The translations under genes and the position numbers were made by a program. DNA of 23,131 bases from Candidatus Bipolaricaulota bacterium (GTDB lineage: Bacteria > Bipolaricaulota > Bipolaricaulia > UBA7950 > UBA9294): NCBI GenBank assembly GCA_015485945.1, contig WFSM01000114.1, forward strand, positions 1 through 23,131. The letters run 5' to 3'. Below, in pieces: positions 1 through 6,873 of this stretch (positions are counted from its first letter, which is position 1; the number at the start of each line of letters is the position of its first letter). The notes under the pieces are model-generated. The model was given only the letters and a program-made list of their open reading frames with translations, was not told the DNA's origin and searched no databases.

Positions 1-2
1 CA

Positions 3-698
3 TTGCTTAATAAGTACCATGTCAAGTTATTTACTCCTTTTGTTGAGATGGATAGGATAGAGAAATATCCAAATTCTATTAAAAAGATGTACACTAAAAT
101 TAGTGAAGTTTATAATGGTGAGATGGGATTTGAGGAGGCTACAGCCAATATGTTGAATGGAGCTAGCCTTATTAACCACACGCCAATTCATACAGTCAGT
201 GCATTCGGAAGACTGGTAAAAAGCTTTACTTTTTGGAACTGGAAAGATTCGCATGGGCGGCCGATGAGGATCGAATACAGTTATTTTGCTCCCCAAATAG
301 AAACACAAAAAGACCAAAGGGTTTCTGTAATGGCAAAAAATTTTGTCAAATACTCTGAACCAGCTGTCGGTTATTATAACTCAACATACCCACAAGACCC
401 GCAAATGTTTGGTGAGTTAGGGGCATTTGATGCGGACGGGCAATCATTGGGAGCAGAATATTATCATATGAAGTCAAGAATAAGAGATGAACAAGAAGTA
501 TCAGACTTCATCTACGCTGCTTTCGAAGGAACTAAAAAATTAGGGATCAATTATGTTAATTTTTGGGGATGTTTTTATGTTGGAGATTGGTCAACCCCTA
601 CAGTTGGTTCAACTAGAATTGTTACAGGGCATTATGAAAACCCAGAATCTCCAGCTTACCGAGTTATAAAGGCAATCATTAAACCGTCGAGTGAGTAA
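3..698 (+). CDS. Partial AT-rich gene, possible C-terminal part of a TIM-barrel glycoside hydrolase-like protein
   Basis: An open frame of 231 codons runs from the window edge to a TAA. The apparent TTG start has no ribosome binding site, so the gene most likely begins upstream and only its C-terminal part is present. I do not recognise a named family with confidence. Around residues 135-195 there is a GELGAFDADGQ motif, a helix rich in acidic and alanine residues, and then GINYVNFWG. This order resembles the last strands of clan-A glycoside hydrolases, where GE(L/F)G carries the nucleophile glutamate and a late strand carries NxW; this is inference. No membrane segment is seen. Base and codon use are strikingly AT-rich (many AAA, ATT, TAT, AAT codons), unlike every other gene here, which suggests recent transfer or a chimeric join. 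Confidence 0.6.
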   Translation: MLNKYHVKLFTPFVEMDRIEKYPNSIKKMYTKISEVYNGEMGFEEATANMLNGASLINHTPIHTVSAFGRLVKSFTFWNWKDSHGRPMRIEYSYFAPQIETQKDQRVSVMAKNFVKYSEPAVGYYNSTYPQDPQMFGELGAFDADGQSLGAEYYHMKSRIRDEQEVSDFIYAAFEGTKKLGINYVNFWGCFYVGDWSTPTVGSTRIVTGHYENPESPAYRVIKAIIKPSSE

Positions 699-786
699 AC
701 AACTCCACGAAAGCTGCGGTGCATTAGCGGCCTAACCGAAGTTGATCCTCATGGTGGAGTTTGGAGTATCTTCCTATCGCCAGTGG

Positions 787-846
787 ACACGGGGGACCAA
801 CGTCGCACACAAGGTGCGACGCTACGCAAACCGCTGCTGCCCGTGT
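787..846. repeat. Nested inverted repeats (two stacked hairpins)
   Basis: An inner stem of 8 bp (801-808 with 814-821, loop of 5 nt, arms CGTCGCAC/GTGCGACG) lies inside an outer stem of 7 bp (787-793 with 840-846, arms ACACGGG/CCCGTGT). No T-run follows, so it is not an intrinsic terminator. It could be part of a mobile-element end or a structured RNA; the function is unknown. Confidence 0.45.
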
Positions 847-850
847 GGTG

Positions 851-897
851 TCTGGGGTCAGGTCTGGGGGTCAGGTCTTGAAATCTAACACTAGATT
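851..897 (+). repeat. REP/RAYT-associated-like motif, copy 1
   Basis: Two tandem units of the type TCTGGGG(G)TCAGG at 851-862 and 863-875 are followed by TCTTGAAATCTAACAC and a 6-bp hairpin (882-887 with 892-897, arms AATCTA/TAGATT, loop ACAC). From memory, motifs of the form GGGGTCAGGTCTTGAAAT recur near REP-associated tyrosine transposases in many genomes. No transposase is present here. A diverged second copy lies at 1611-1653. Confidence 0.45.
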
Positions 898-1094
898 CTA
901 CTGATTTATCTTTGTTTCACTTGCGTGAACGACACCGGGCGATCTTATAGAAAATTCCGCAGTCGTCCGGAGACAGCTACTCCCTCGAAAGTCAACCTTC
1001 CTCGGTGATTGGAGACTGCCCCCTCGGGTTGTGACAGATCGTGACTAACTGCTTTGATCTTGCTACCGCTACATACCGCTACTCGAGCTTCTTG

Positions 1095-1229
1095 TTAGCT
1101 AAAGAGGTTTCCAACGCGGATCAGCCCGAAGACTAAGAGCCGATCGTGATCCAAATCGTCTCTATTCTTCCCCTGTACGAAAAATATCGCCTCTCGGGCG
1201 GCATCGAGCATATGCTGGATCGGATGCGG
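1095..1229 (-). pseudogene. Broken HEPN (DUF86/HepT-like) toxin fragment
   Basis: Immediately downstream of the MNT gene, and in the same reading frame after its stop, 45 codons read PHPIQHMLDAAREAIFFVQG followed by KNRDDLDHDRLLVFGLIRV, then NLFS and a TAA at 1095-1097. This matches the first helices of the HEPN domain of DUF86/HepT toxins (pattern HMLDAAREAL..xQG..R.DLD.DR.L..AL.R). The usual coupled start, an ATG at 1231-1233 overlapping the MNT TGA, still exists but reads a different frame and meets a TAG. An internal ATG at 1209-1211 could start 38 residues. The C-terminal half with the catalytic RX4-6H motif is missing, so the toxin should be inactive. Confidence 0.65.
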
Positions 1230-1532
1230 TCATCCTTCCGCATATTGTACCTCGGCCTCCCGCAGCACGTCTTCGCGGAAATACTGGCTTAAGTCCTCAG
1301 GAGTGCGCAGATCAACCTTTCTCCCACCGAATAAAGTGGATAGCTCGCGCTCAAGGCGAGATATGCCCAACAGGCCCGGTATATCTCCCGGTTCGAACTC
1401 TACCAGGACGTCAACGTCACTCTCCGCCCCGAAATCCTCTCGCAAGGCTGAGCCGAAGATGGCAAGCCGCCGAATGTGGTGTTCCCGGCAAAACTCCGCC
1501 AATCGCCTACGGTCCACCGCTATCTTAGTCAT
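1230..1532 (-). CDS. MNT-type minimal nucleotidyltransferase (antitoxin of an MNT/HEPN pair)
   Basis: This 100-residue protein has the minimal nucleotidyltransferase fold. The GS motif is at residues 27-28 (IFGSALR) and the metal-binding DxD at 39-41 (ESDVDVLVEF), the pattern GSx10DxD. In MntA/HepT systems the nucleotidyltransferase AMPylates the HEPN RNase and so silences it. Its length is normal for the family. The ATG at 1532 is preceded by GAGGGAG with a 4-nt gap, and a good promoter lies further upstream. The HEPN gene that should follow is only a fragment, so this appears to be an orphan or decaying antitoxin. The active-site motifs themselves are intact. Confidence 0.88.
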   Translation of the reverse strand: MTKIAVDRRRLAEFCREHHIRRLAIFGSALREDFGAESDVDVLVEFEPGDIPGLLGISRLERELSTLFGGRKVDLRTPEDLSQYFREDVLREAEVQYAEG

Positions 1533-1560
1533 TTGGCTCCCTCTCCTTCACCTGCTATAT

Positions 1561-1589
1561 ACTCTACCGATCCCCTCGCGCTGTGACAA
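1561..1589 (-). promoter_or_regulatory. Sigma70-type promoter of the MNT gene
   Basis: On the minus strand TTGTCA (1584-1589) and TAGAGT (1561-1566) are separated by exactly 17 nt. They match the consensus at 5/6 and 4/6 positions. The expected transcription start lies about 20 nt before the GAGGGAG ribosome binding site. Confidence 0.5.
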
Positions 1590-1610
1590 GATCTCTTGGC
1601 GGGAATCGGT

Positions 1611-1653
1611 CTTTGGGGGCCGAGGAGCGGATCTTGAAATCCAACATTGCAAG
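1611..1653 (+). repeat. REP/RAYT-associated-like motif, diverged copy 2
   Basis: Reads CTTTGGGGGCCGAGGAGCGG then ATCTTGAAATCCAACATTGC, and aligns with copy 1 at 863-895 over the TGGGGG and TCTTGAAATCYAACAYT parts. The two copies lie in the same orientation on either side of the MNT/HEPN remnant. The match is imperfect and could be fortuitous outside the core. Confidence 0.35.
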
Positions 1654-1767
1654 GGCGGGCCAATGACTGGTTACCCCTGACAGGGATGGTAATTCCCGAG
1701 CAATACTCCAGAGTGACACAAGTTTCACGGCCAGGCCTTCATTGTCGGCGGGTCATTCTGACCATAG

Positions 1768-1796
1768 TTGCCGAATGCCCCAACCTCGGCTATCCT
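1768..1796 (+). promoter_or_regulatory. Candidate promoter of the TPR gene
   Basis: TTGCCG (1768-1773) and TATCCT (1791-1796) are separated by 17 nt, each matching the sigma70 consensus at 4/6. The predicted start near 1803 lies just ahead of the GGAG ribosome binding site at 1818-1821. Confidence 0.35.
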
Positions 1797-1828
1797 CGTG
1801 CCTGGAAAAAATCGGGTGGAGATGACAG

Positions 1829-3274
1829 TTGACTATGAGCGAACAGGTGTCGGCACGCCACAAGCGCGTGTCACAGGAAGTGGAGCGGACGCTGCGCGCG
1901 TTTGCTCGCGGGCGGATGACCGCGGTGATTCGGGACAGCCACCTTAAGCTGTGGCACGCATTCGCAGATAAATGGGATCTCGGCCGCACCCGCAAGCCAG
2001 AGACATGGGCAGCGGGGATACTGTACACATTTTCCCGCATGGTGTTCGGCGAGTTATCCCAGACCGATGCCGCCGTTCTGCTTGACGTCTCACCCGCCAC
2101 CGTCGGACAGAAGTTTGCCCTGTTAGTGGAAACCCTTGCGCTGCGCACGTTGGATGCCCGGTTTGTTCCGTCTGCCCTGCGGGAGGAGATCGAACAGGAG
2201 AACCCCGAACTGCCCGTTGACGTTCCTCTTGCCGAGTACCTGCTTGACACGGTACCGAAGCCCGAGATCCGTCCCGATGCCCCGGTCTCCCCGGTGGACC
2301 TGGTGTACGATGGCTGGGAAGCGCTCGACCACTCCGATGATCCCGATGCAAGACGCGCGGCGGCGCGGGCGTTCAGGACCGCGCTCCTCCTCGATCCCAC
2401 CTTGGCCGACGCCCACAACGGCCTTGCCTACCTCGCCGAGGTGGATGACGACCTCGCAGAGGCGGAACGCCGATACAAAAAAGCGTACCAAGTAGCGCGG
2501 GATAAGCTGGGGAGCGAATCACCGGATAAATTTGTGTGGTGGAGCGACATCTCCACTCGTCCGTACATGCGCGCCCGCTACGGGTTGGGATGGATATACT
2601 GGCAGACCGGGCGTGTGCACAAGGCAGTCGCCGAATACGAGACGCTCCTCAAACTCAATCCGAACGACAATCAGGGCGTGCGGTACCTCATTGCCCCCCT
2701 GTACCAACTCGACGGTAATCTGGCCGGAGCAATACGTGCCTACGATCACTACGCGCGCCAGTATCCAGACGACGTTCCTGACCCACACTACCTATTCTCG
2801 TGGGGGGTAGCGCTGTTCCAAACCGGCAGAGGCGAGGAGGCACTGCAGCAATGGCGGCGTGGATTCTTCCAGAATCCGTATATTGCCCCGCTCCTCCTCG
2901 GTGCAAAACTCCCGCGCCATGACATCTGGCTGTTTTCCAACCTGAGCTACCCGGACTACGCCCAGGATTACCTCGATAATTTCCTCGTACTGTGGCTTCG
3001 CGTCCCCGAGGCGTTACTCGGCCTGCGCGCTCTGTGGACCGACCCGCGGATACAGGATGACATTATCCACTGGTTCTCCCTCGGAGAGAAGCTTGCCAGC
3101 ATCGCGGAGGCAGCCCGGGGCCGCGTGGATAAAAAGACGGAGGCAACGTGGCGCAAACTGATCGATGAGCAACGGGCAATCGAATCCCGTTCGCTGCCCA
3201 CCGCAGTGGTGAACCGGGTACTCAGCGCCGTTCCGCAACCGCCGGGGCGGACTCAGGCAAGCGGCATCTCGTAG
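1829..3274 (+). CDS. TPR protein with an N-terminal DUF6398-like helix-turn-helix region
   Basis: A predicted soluble 481-residue protein without signal peptide or membrane segments. Residues about 55-110 (KPETWAAGILYTFSR, then SQTDAAVLLDVSPATVGQKF) resemble the DUF6398 domain, a small helical module of unknown role often joined to SEC-C or TPR parts. From about 165 to 355 there are TPR-type helix pairs, including RARYGLGWIYWQTGR and the signature LNPNDNQGVRYL seen in ST7-like TPR proteins. TPRs bind protein partners; which partner is unknown. The TTG at 1829 is chosen because GGAG (1818-1821) sits 7 nt before it; the in-frame ATG at 1835 would be 13 nt away. The last 22 nt overlap the convergent GNAT gene. 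Confidence 0.8.
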   Translation: MTMSEQVSARHKRVSQEVERTLRAFARGRMTAVIRDSHLKLWHAFADKWDLGRTRKPETWAAGILYTFSRMVFGELSQTDAAVLLDVSPATVGQKFALLVETLALRTLDARFVPSALREEIEQENPELPVDVPLAEYLLDTVPKPEIRPDAPVSPVDLVYDGWEALDHSDDPDARRAAARAFRTALLLDPTLADAHNGLAYLAEVDDDLAEAERRYKKAYQVARDKLGSESPDKFVWWSDISTRPYMRARYGLGWIYWQTGRVHKAVAEYETLLKLNPNDNQGVRYLIAPLYQLDGNLAGAIRAYDHYARQYPDDVPDPHYLFSWGVALFQTGRGEEALQQWRRGFFQNPYIAPLLLGAKLPRHDIWLFSNLSYPDYAQDYLDNFLVLWLRVPEALLGLRALWTDPRIQDDIIHWFSLGEKLASIAEAARGRVDKKTEATWRKLIDEQRAIESRSLPTAVVNRVLSAVPQPPGRTQASGIS

Positions 3275-4413
3275 ATCCGCCACGTCTTGTAGCGACGTCC
3301 GCCCATGAACTCCGACGCCCGCAGGATGAGGTCGTTATCTTCCAGCAGGAGCGACGGCTCACAGCTGCGATACCCGTGGGCAAGTCCATAAGACAACACG
3401 TCACGGAATAAGACGGCGTCCACTCCGAGCTTGCGGAATCCAGGACGAATTCCAAAGAACATGAGCCGTGTCCGTTTGATCCGCCGGCGGGTGAGAAGAA
3501 GGCGAGTGATACGGGCGAGATCGTTGTCTAACAGGCGATTCCAGCGCGGGCGCAGGGGGACATTCGGATCGGGAAGCGCCCCAAGTACCGCAGCAAGCTC
3601 ACCGTTGACATACGCAAACCTGATGAGGCCGGGATCGGCGATCAGGGCCAGGCTCTCGGCCATCGCTTCTGCTTCGGCGTCGGTCAGCGGGAGAAATCCC
3701 CAGTTGTCGGCCCATGCCTCGTTGTAAATGGTGACGATGAGGTCGACCTCGGCACGCACATTCTTGAGATCAACGGGGCGGGTCGTAATGTCCCGCCGTT
3801 CCCGTACCTGCGCCGCCAGGTTATCCAACCGCTCGTTGGCCCAGCCGTCAAACTCGATCCTGTACGCGTGGTAATCCTTCACCTTGGCGAGGCCATACCG
3901 CGTGAGAAGGGCGTCGTAATACGGTGGGTTGTGGGTCAGCTCGACCGTGGGGGGGTAATCGAACCCATCGATCAACACGCCTTGATACGGCTCATGGGTG
4001 GCAGCCGAATATCCACCCGGGCCGCGCATCACCCGCATCCCCCGCGCCGCCAGCCAATCGCGGGCGCGGTCGAGCAGGGCGGCGGCAACACCGTAATCAT
4101 TCACCACATCAAAGAAACCGAAGAACCCGATTTGATCGTTATAACGCTGATTAAAGCGGTGATTAATCGCCGCTGATATCCGCCCTACGAGCCGGTCGCC
4201 GTCGCGCGCGATAAAATGGGTCACTTCAGCATCACGATGATAGGGATGCACCGGGGTGAGAAGCCCGGTGATGCGGAACAGCTTGCTTCCGAGGAGCTCG
4301 GCGCGTAATGGTGGTGTCCAGTTGGGATCACCGTAATGAAGCCGCCACGGAAGCACGACAAACTGGCGCAGGCGCCGGTCTCCAAGGGGGATTTCTTCAA
4401 CGGATATACTCAT
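3253..4413 (-). CDS. GNAT-superfamily-like N-acyltransferase of unknown substrate
   Basis: A protein of 386 residues starting MSISVEEIPLG. It fits a widespread uncharacterised family of long acyl-CoA N-acyltransferase-like proteins. Family marks visible here are LHYGDPNWTPPL near residue 28, GRISAAINHRFN followed by IGFFGFFDVVNDYGVAAALL near 75-115, a MRGPGGYSAATHEPYQG loop, and NPPYYDALLTRYGL. The C-terminal half (MFFGIRPGFRKLGVDAVL) is the second acyltransferase lobe. The acyl group and acceptor are unknown. The frame stays open a further 51 codons upstream, but that part is low-complexity and covers the divergent promoter region, so the ATG at 4413 is preferred. The gene diverges from the pseudouridine synthase gene and overlaps the TPR gene at its 3' end. 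Confidence 0.78.
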   Translation of the reverse strand: MSISVEEIPLGDRRLRQFVVLPWRLHYGDPNWTPPLRAELLGSKLFRITGLLTPVHPYHRDAEVTHFIARDGDRLVGRISAAINHRFNQRYNDQIGFFGFFDVVNDYGVAAALLDRARDWLAARGMRVMRGPGGYSAATHEPYQGVLIDGFDYPPTVELTHNPPYYDALLTRYGLAKVKDYHAYRIEFDGWANERLDNLAAQVRERRDITTRPVDLKNVRAEVDLIVTIYNEAWADNWGFLPLTDAEAEAMAESLALIADPGLIRFAYVNGELAAVLGALPDPNVPLRPRWNRLLDNDLARITRLLLTRRRIKRTRLMFFGIRPGFRKLGVDAVLFRDVLSYGLAHGYRSCEPSLLLEDNDLILRASEFMGGRRYKTWRIYEMPLA

Positions 4414-4458
4414 CGTGTTCCAAATGATACCGGATTTGTCCGGGAGAAGGAAGTGCGG

Positions 4459-4488
4459 TTGACTTCGGGGCAACGGCAAACGTCTACT
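4459..4488 (+). promoter_or_regulatory. Candidate promoter of the pseudouridine synthase gene
   Basis: TTGACT (4459-4464) and TCTACT (4483-4488) are 18 nt apart. The predicted start near 4495 would leave a very short leader that begins at the GGGAGG ribosome binding site (4496-4501). Confidence 0.35.
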
Positions 4489-4505
4489 TGATATCGGGAG
4501 GGCAC

Positions 4506-5243
4506 ATGAAACTGTGGCAGGTGGTGCAGACAGCGGCCGGGATATCCCGGCGGCGGGCGCAAGCATTAATCCGAGCTGGCGAAGTGGAATGTGGGACTGG
4601 ACCGATCACCGATCCATTCGCCGCAGTGTCGAGTGCAGACACAATTTACCTGCGCGGCCAACCGCTGTGCTTGCTCCCACGGCGGTTCAGGGTGTATCGC
4701 TACTACAAACCGCGCGGTGTCCTGTGTTCACACGACGATCCTCATACCGGGAATACAGTAGGCCGGATCATGCGCGCTGAGGGGTTTATCGGCTACACGT
4801 GGGCGGGCCGGCTCGATCGCGATGCGGACGGACTCATGCTCCTCGCCAATGACGGTGCCCTCATCGCCCGGCTAACACATCCGCGCTACGGGGTGAAAAA
4901 AATCTACCACGTGTGGACTACCCCGCCGATGACAACAACTCGAATGGCGGCGGTATTCGCACGCATGCGCGCCGGAATCGATGACGCGGGTGACCGGCTA
5001 CAGATCGTTGACGGACGTATCGCCGGACGCAAGGCGGTCGTATCGTTGGGGCAAGGGCACAACCACGAGATAAAGCGCTTGTTTGCTCACTTCGGGTTCA
5101 CCGTGACCCGATTGCGGCGAGTAACGATTGGGCCTGTACGTCTGGCTGCAGGCGCCGTCCCCGGGGAGATCGTGCGACTTGGGGGGAACGAGGCACAGCG
5201 GTTGTACACTGCGGTTGGACTGGATCCGCCTTCGGACCTATAA
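4506..5243 (+). CDS. RsuA/RluB/RluE/RluF-family 23S/16S rRNA pseudouridine synthase
   Basis: A protein of 245 residues with an N-terminal S4 RNA-binding domain (about 1-50, AAGISRRRAQALIRAGEV) followed by the pseudouridine synthase domain. The catalytic aspartate is D104 in GRLDRDADGLMLLANDG, the hallmark of this family. KPRGVLCS near 68-75 and the late EIKRLFAHFG segment are also typical. It isomerises a uridine in rRNA to pseudouridine; whether the target is 16S (RsuA) or 23S (RluB/E/F) cannot be told from the sequence alone. The ATG at 4506 is chosen because GGGAGG lies 4-5 nt ahead. nadE follows 7 nt after the stop, and its promoter lies in the tail of this gene. Confidence 0.92.
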   Translation: MKLWQVVQTAAGISRRRAQALIRAGEVECGTGPITDPFAAVSSADTIYLRGQPLCLLPRRFRVYRYYKPRGVLCSHDDPHTGNTVGRIMRAEGFIGYTWAGRLDRDADGLMLLANDGALIARLTHPRYGVKKIYHVWTTPPMTTTRMAAVFARMRAGIDDAGDRLQIVDGRIAGRKAVVSLGQGHNHEIKRLFAHFGFTVTRLRRVTIGPVRLAAGAVPGEIVRLGGNEAQRLYTAVGLDPPSDL

Positions 5244-5244
5244 T
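5215..5244 (+). promoter_or_regulatory. nadE promoter with a leaderless arrangement
   Basis: TTGGAC (5215-5220) is followed after 18 nt by a perfect TATAAT (5239-5244). Only 6 nt (GCGGCT) separate the -10 box from the ATG at 5251, so transcription should start at or within a base of the start codon. No ribosome binding site is present in front of this ATG, which agrees with a leaderless mRNA. The box overlaps the stop codon of the preceding gene. Confidence 0.55.
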
Positions 5245-5250
5245 GCGGCT

Positions 5251-6873
5251 ATGCGCCTGGGAATCGTTCAGTTAAATCCGCACGTCGGGGATATCGCCGC
5301 CAACGCCGGCATGATCAGTACCTACATCGAACGCGCCCGCGCCGCTGGGTGTGACCTCGTCGTGTTTCCCGAGCTCGCGCTTCCCGGTTATTTCCCGTTC
5401 GACTTGATGTGGCGACCCGGGTTTATGCATCAGGTGGAAACCGTGCTCGGTGAAATTACGCAAAAGACCCACGGAATCGCCGTAATCGTCGGTGGGATCT
5501 CCACCCATGCCCGCGCCGCCGGCAACCTCACCGACCCGTCTTCGCTGACTGACGGGGCAAGATTCGACTTCTACAACTCTGCTTTTCTGATCGCGGATGG
5601 GCGCATCGTCGGCGCGGAACGCAAACTCAACCTGCCGTCATTCGACGTATACGCGGAGAAGCGCTACTTCACTCCCGGGGCGGGCGCGCAGGTGTTCACC
5701 GTCGCCGACAATCAAGTTGGGATCAATATCTGCGAGGACGTGTGGGTTGAGAACGGGCCAACCGACACCCAAGCAAGTCTGGGGGCAGATGTCGTCGTGA
5801 ACATCTCCGCATCACCGTTTTTCGCGGGCAAAGGGGAGATCCGCCGTCGCCTTGTGGCGCGGCGGGCGCGGGAGAACGGGGTGACGGTGGTGTACGTCAA
5901 CCGCGTGGGTGGGCAGGACGAAATCGTGTACGACGGCGGAAGCTTTGTCGTATCGCCCCAGGGCCGGCTCCTGTTTCAGGCCCCGTACTTCGAGGAGGGC
6001 ATGTACGTCGTCGACCTCGGCGACCACCAGCCGATCACCGCACCACACCCGGACCGGATCGAGCTCATCCATCATGCGATTATCATTGGAATCAGAGATT
6101 ACGTCGCGAAAAACGGATTTACACATGTGTTAATCGGCCTGTCCGGCGGAATCGATTCCGCCGTCGTCGCTGCACTGGCGGTCGAAGCGCTCGGCAACGA
6201 AGCAGTAACTGCCGTGTTCATGCCGAGCACGATCACTGCAAATGAAAGCCGGACTGATGCGACGGAAACGGCGCGCAGATTGGGCATCGAACTCCTGGAA
6301 GCACCAATCGCCGGGATGGTGAACGAGGCGTGGAGCGCACTCCCAGAGCCCCCGACCGGGCTCGCGGGGGAGAACCTGCAGGCGCGGATTCGGGGAGCAC
6401 TCCTGATGGCAATTGCCAACACCCGCAACGCTCTTGTTCTCGCGACCGGTAATAAATCAGAAATCGCGGTCGGGTATAACACCCTGTACGGCGACACGGT
6501 GGGCGCGATTGCACCGATTGGCGACCTGCTGAAGACGGACGTGTACGCACTTGCGGATCGGTTAGGAACAGTGATCCCGCCCCACGTCAAGGAGAAGCCT
6601 CCCACCGCCGAACTACGGCTCGACCAGCGCGATGAGGATGACCTCCCACCCTACTCAGTTCTCGACCCGATCCTCCGCGAGCTAATCGAGGAAAACGCGG
6701 CCCGCGACGAGCTGATCGTGCACGGCCACCCAGAGCAAGTCGTCGATGACGTTCTTCGCCGTTATTATCGCAATGAGTACAAGCGAAATCAGCTTCCGCT
6801 CGTGATCAAGATCTCCCCAAAGGCATTCGGTATCGGACGGCGGTTCCCGATCACCCACCGCTATCGGGGATAG
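5251..6873 (+). CDS. nadE: Glutamine-dependent NAD+ synthetase
   Basis: A protein of 540 residues that converts deamido-NAD+ to NAD+ using ATP and ammonia released from glutamine, the last step of NAD synthesis. The N-terminal nitrilase-type amidase domain (about 1-250) shows the catalytic triad: E41 in FPELALPGY, K125 in ERKLNLPSFDVYAEKRYF and C161 in NICEDVW. The C-terminal synthetase domain carries the ATP pyrophosphatase loop SGGIDS at 298-303, LATGNKSEIAVGYNTLYGD, and the EKPPTAELR stretch. Length and domain order are those of the usual bacterial two-domain form. The upstream in-frame extension overlaps the previous gene and is not family-like, so MRLGIVQLN is taken as the start. The stop TAG directly abuts the stop of the convergent desulfhydrase gene. 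Confidence 0.97.
   Translation: MRLGIVQLNPHVGDIAANAGMISTYIERARAAGCDLVVFPELALPGYFPFDLMWRPGFMHQVETVLGEITQKTHGIAVIVGGISTHARAAGNLTDPSSLTDGARFDFYNSAFLIADGRIVGAERKLNLPSFDVYAEKRYFTPGAGAQVFTVADNQVGINICEDVWVENGPTDTQASLGADVVVNISASPFFAGKGEIRRRLVARRARENGVTVVYVNRVGGQDEIVYDGGSFVVSPQGRLLFQAPYFEEGMYVVDLGDHQPITAPHPDRIELIHHAIIIGIRDYVAKNGFTHVLIGLSGGIDSAVVAALAVEALGNEAVTAVFMPSTITANESRTDATETARRLGIELLEAPIAGMVNEAWSALPEPPTGLAGENLQARIRGALLMAIANTRNALVLATGNKSEIAVGYNTLYGDTVGAIAPIGDLLKTDVYALADRLGTVIPPHVKEKPPTAELRLDQRDEDDLPPYSVLDPILRELIEENAARDELIVHGHPEQVVDDVLRRYYRNEYKRNQLPLVIKISPKAFGIGRRFPITHRYRG

Larger units (their letters stand above)
699..1094. other. Gene-poor spacer with inverted repeats
   Basis: About 400 bases hold no convincing coding sequence in any frame. 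Visible structure: an 8-bp inverted repeat with arms at 701-708 and 754-761, a nested pair of hairpins at 787-846, and a REP-like motif at 851-897. Base composition changes here from the AT-rich gene on the left to the GC-rich chromosome on the right. The rest of the stretch (about 900-1094) shows nothing recognisable. It would lie beyond the broken HEPN fragment on the minus strand, but no HEPN C-terminal motif can be read there. Confidence 0.5.

Noticed and set aside
699..762. Possible integron attC-like site after the AT-rich gene (CCTAAC and GTTGATC with flanking inverted repeats)
   Set aside because: The core sites do not fit RYYYAAC/GTTRRRY at the right positions and no second site or integrase is seen.
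1389..1400. GGTTCGAAC resembling the T-loop of a tRNA
   Set aside because: It lies in the coding sequence of the MNT gene, and no acceptor or anticodon stems can be drawn around it.
1303..1832. Two plus-strand open frames (1303-1680 and 1647-1832) before the TPR gene
   Set aside because: The first is largely antisense to the MNT gene; the second has no ribosome binding site or family resemblance and covers the promoter region of the TPR gene.
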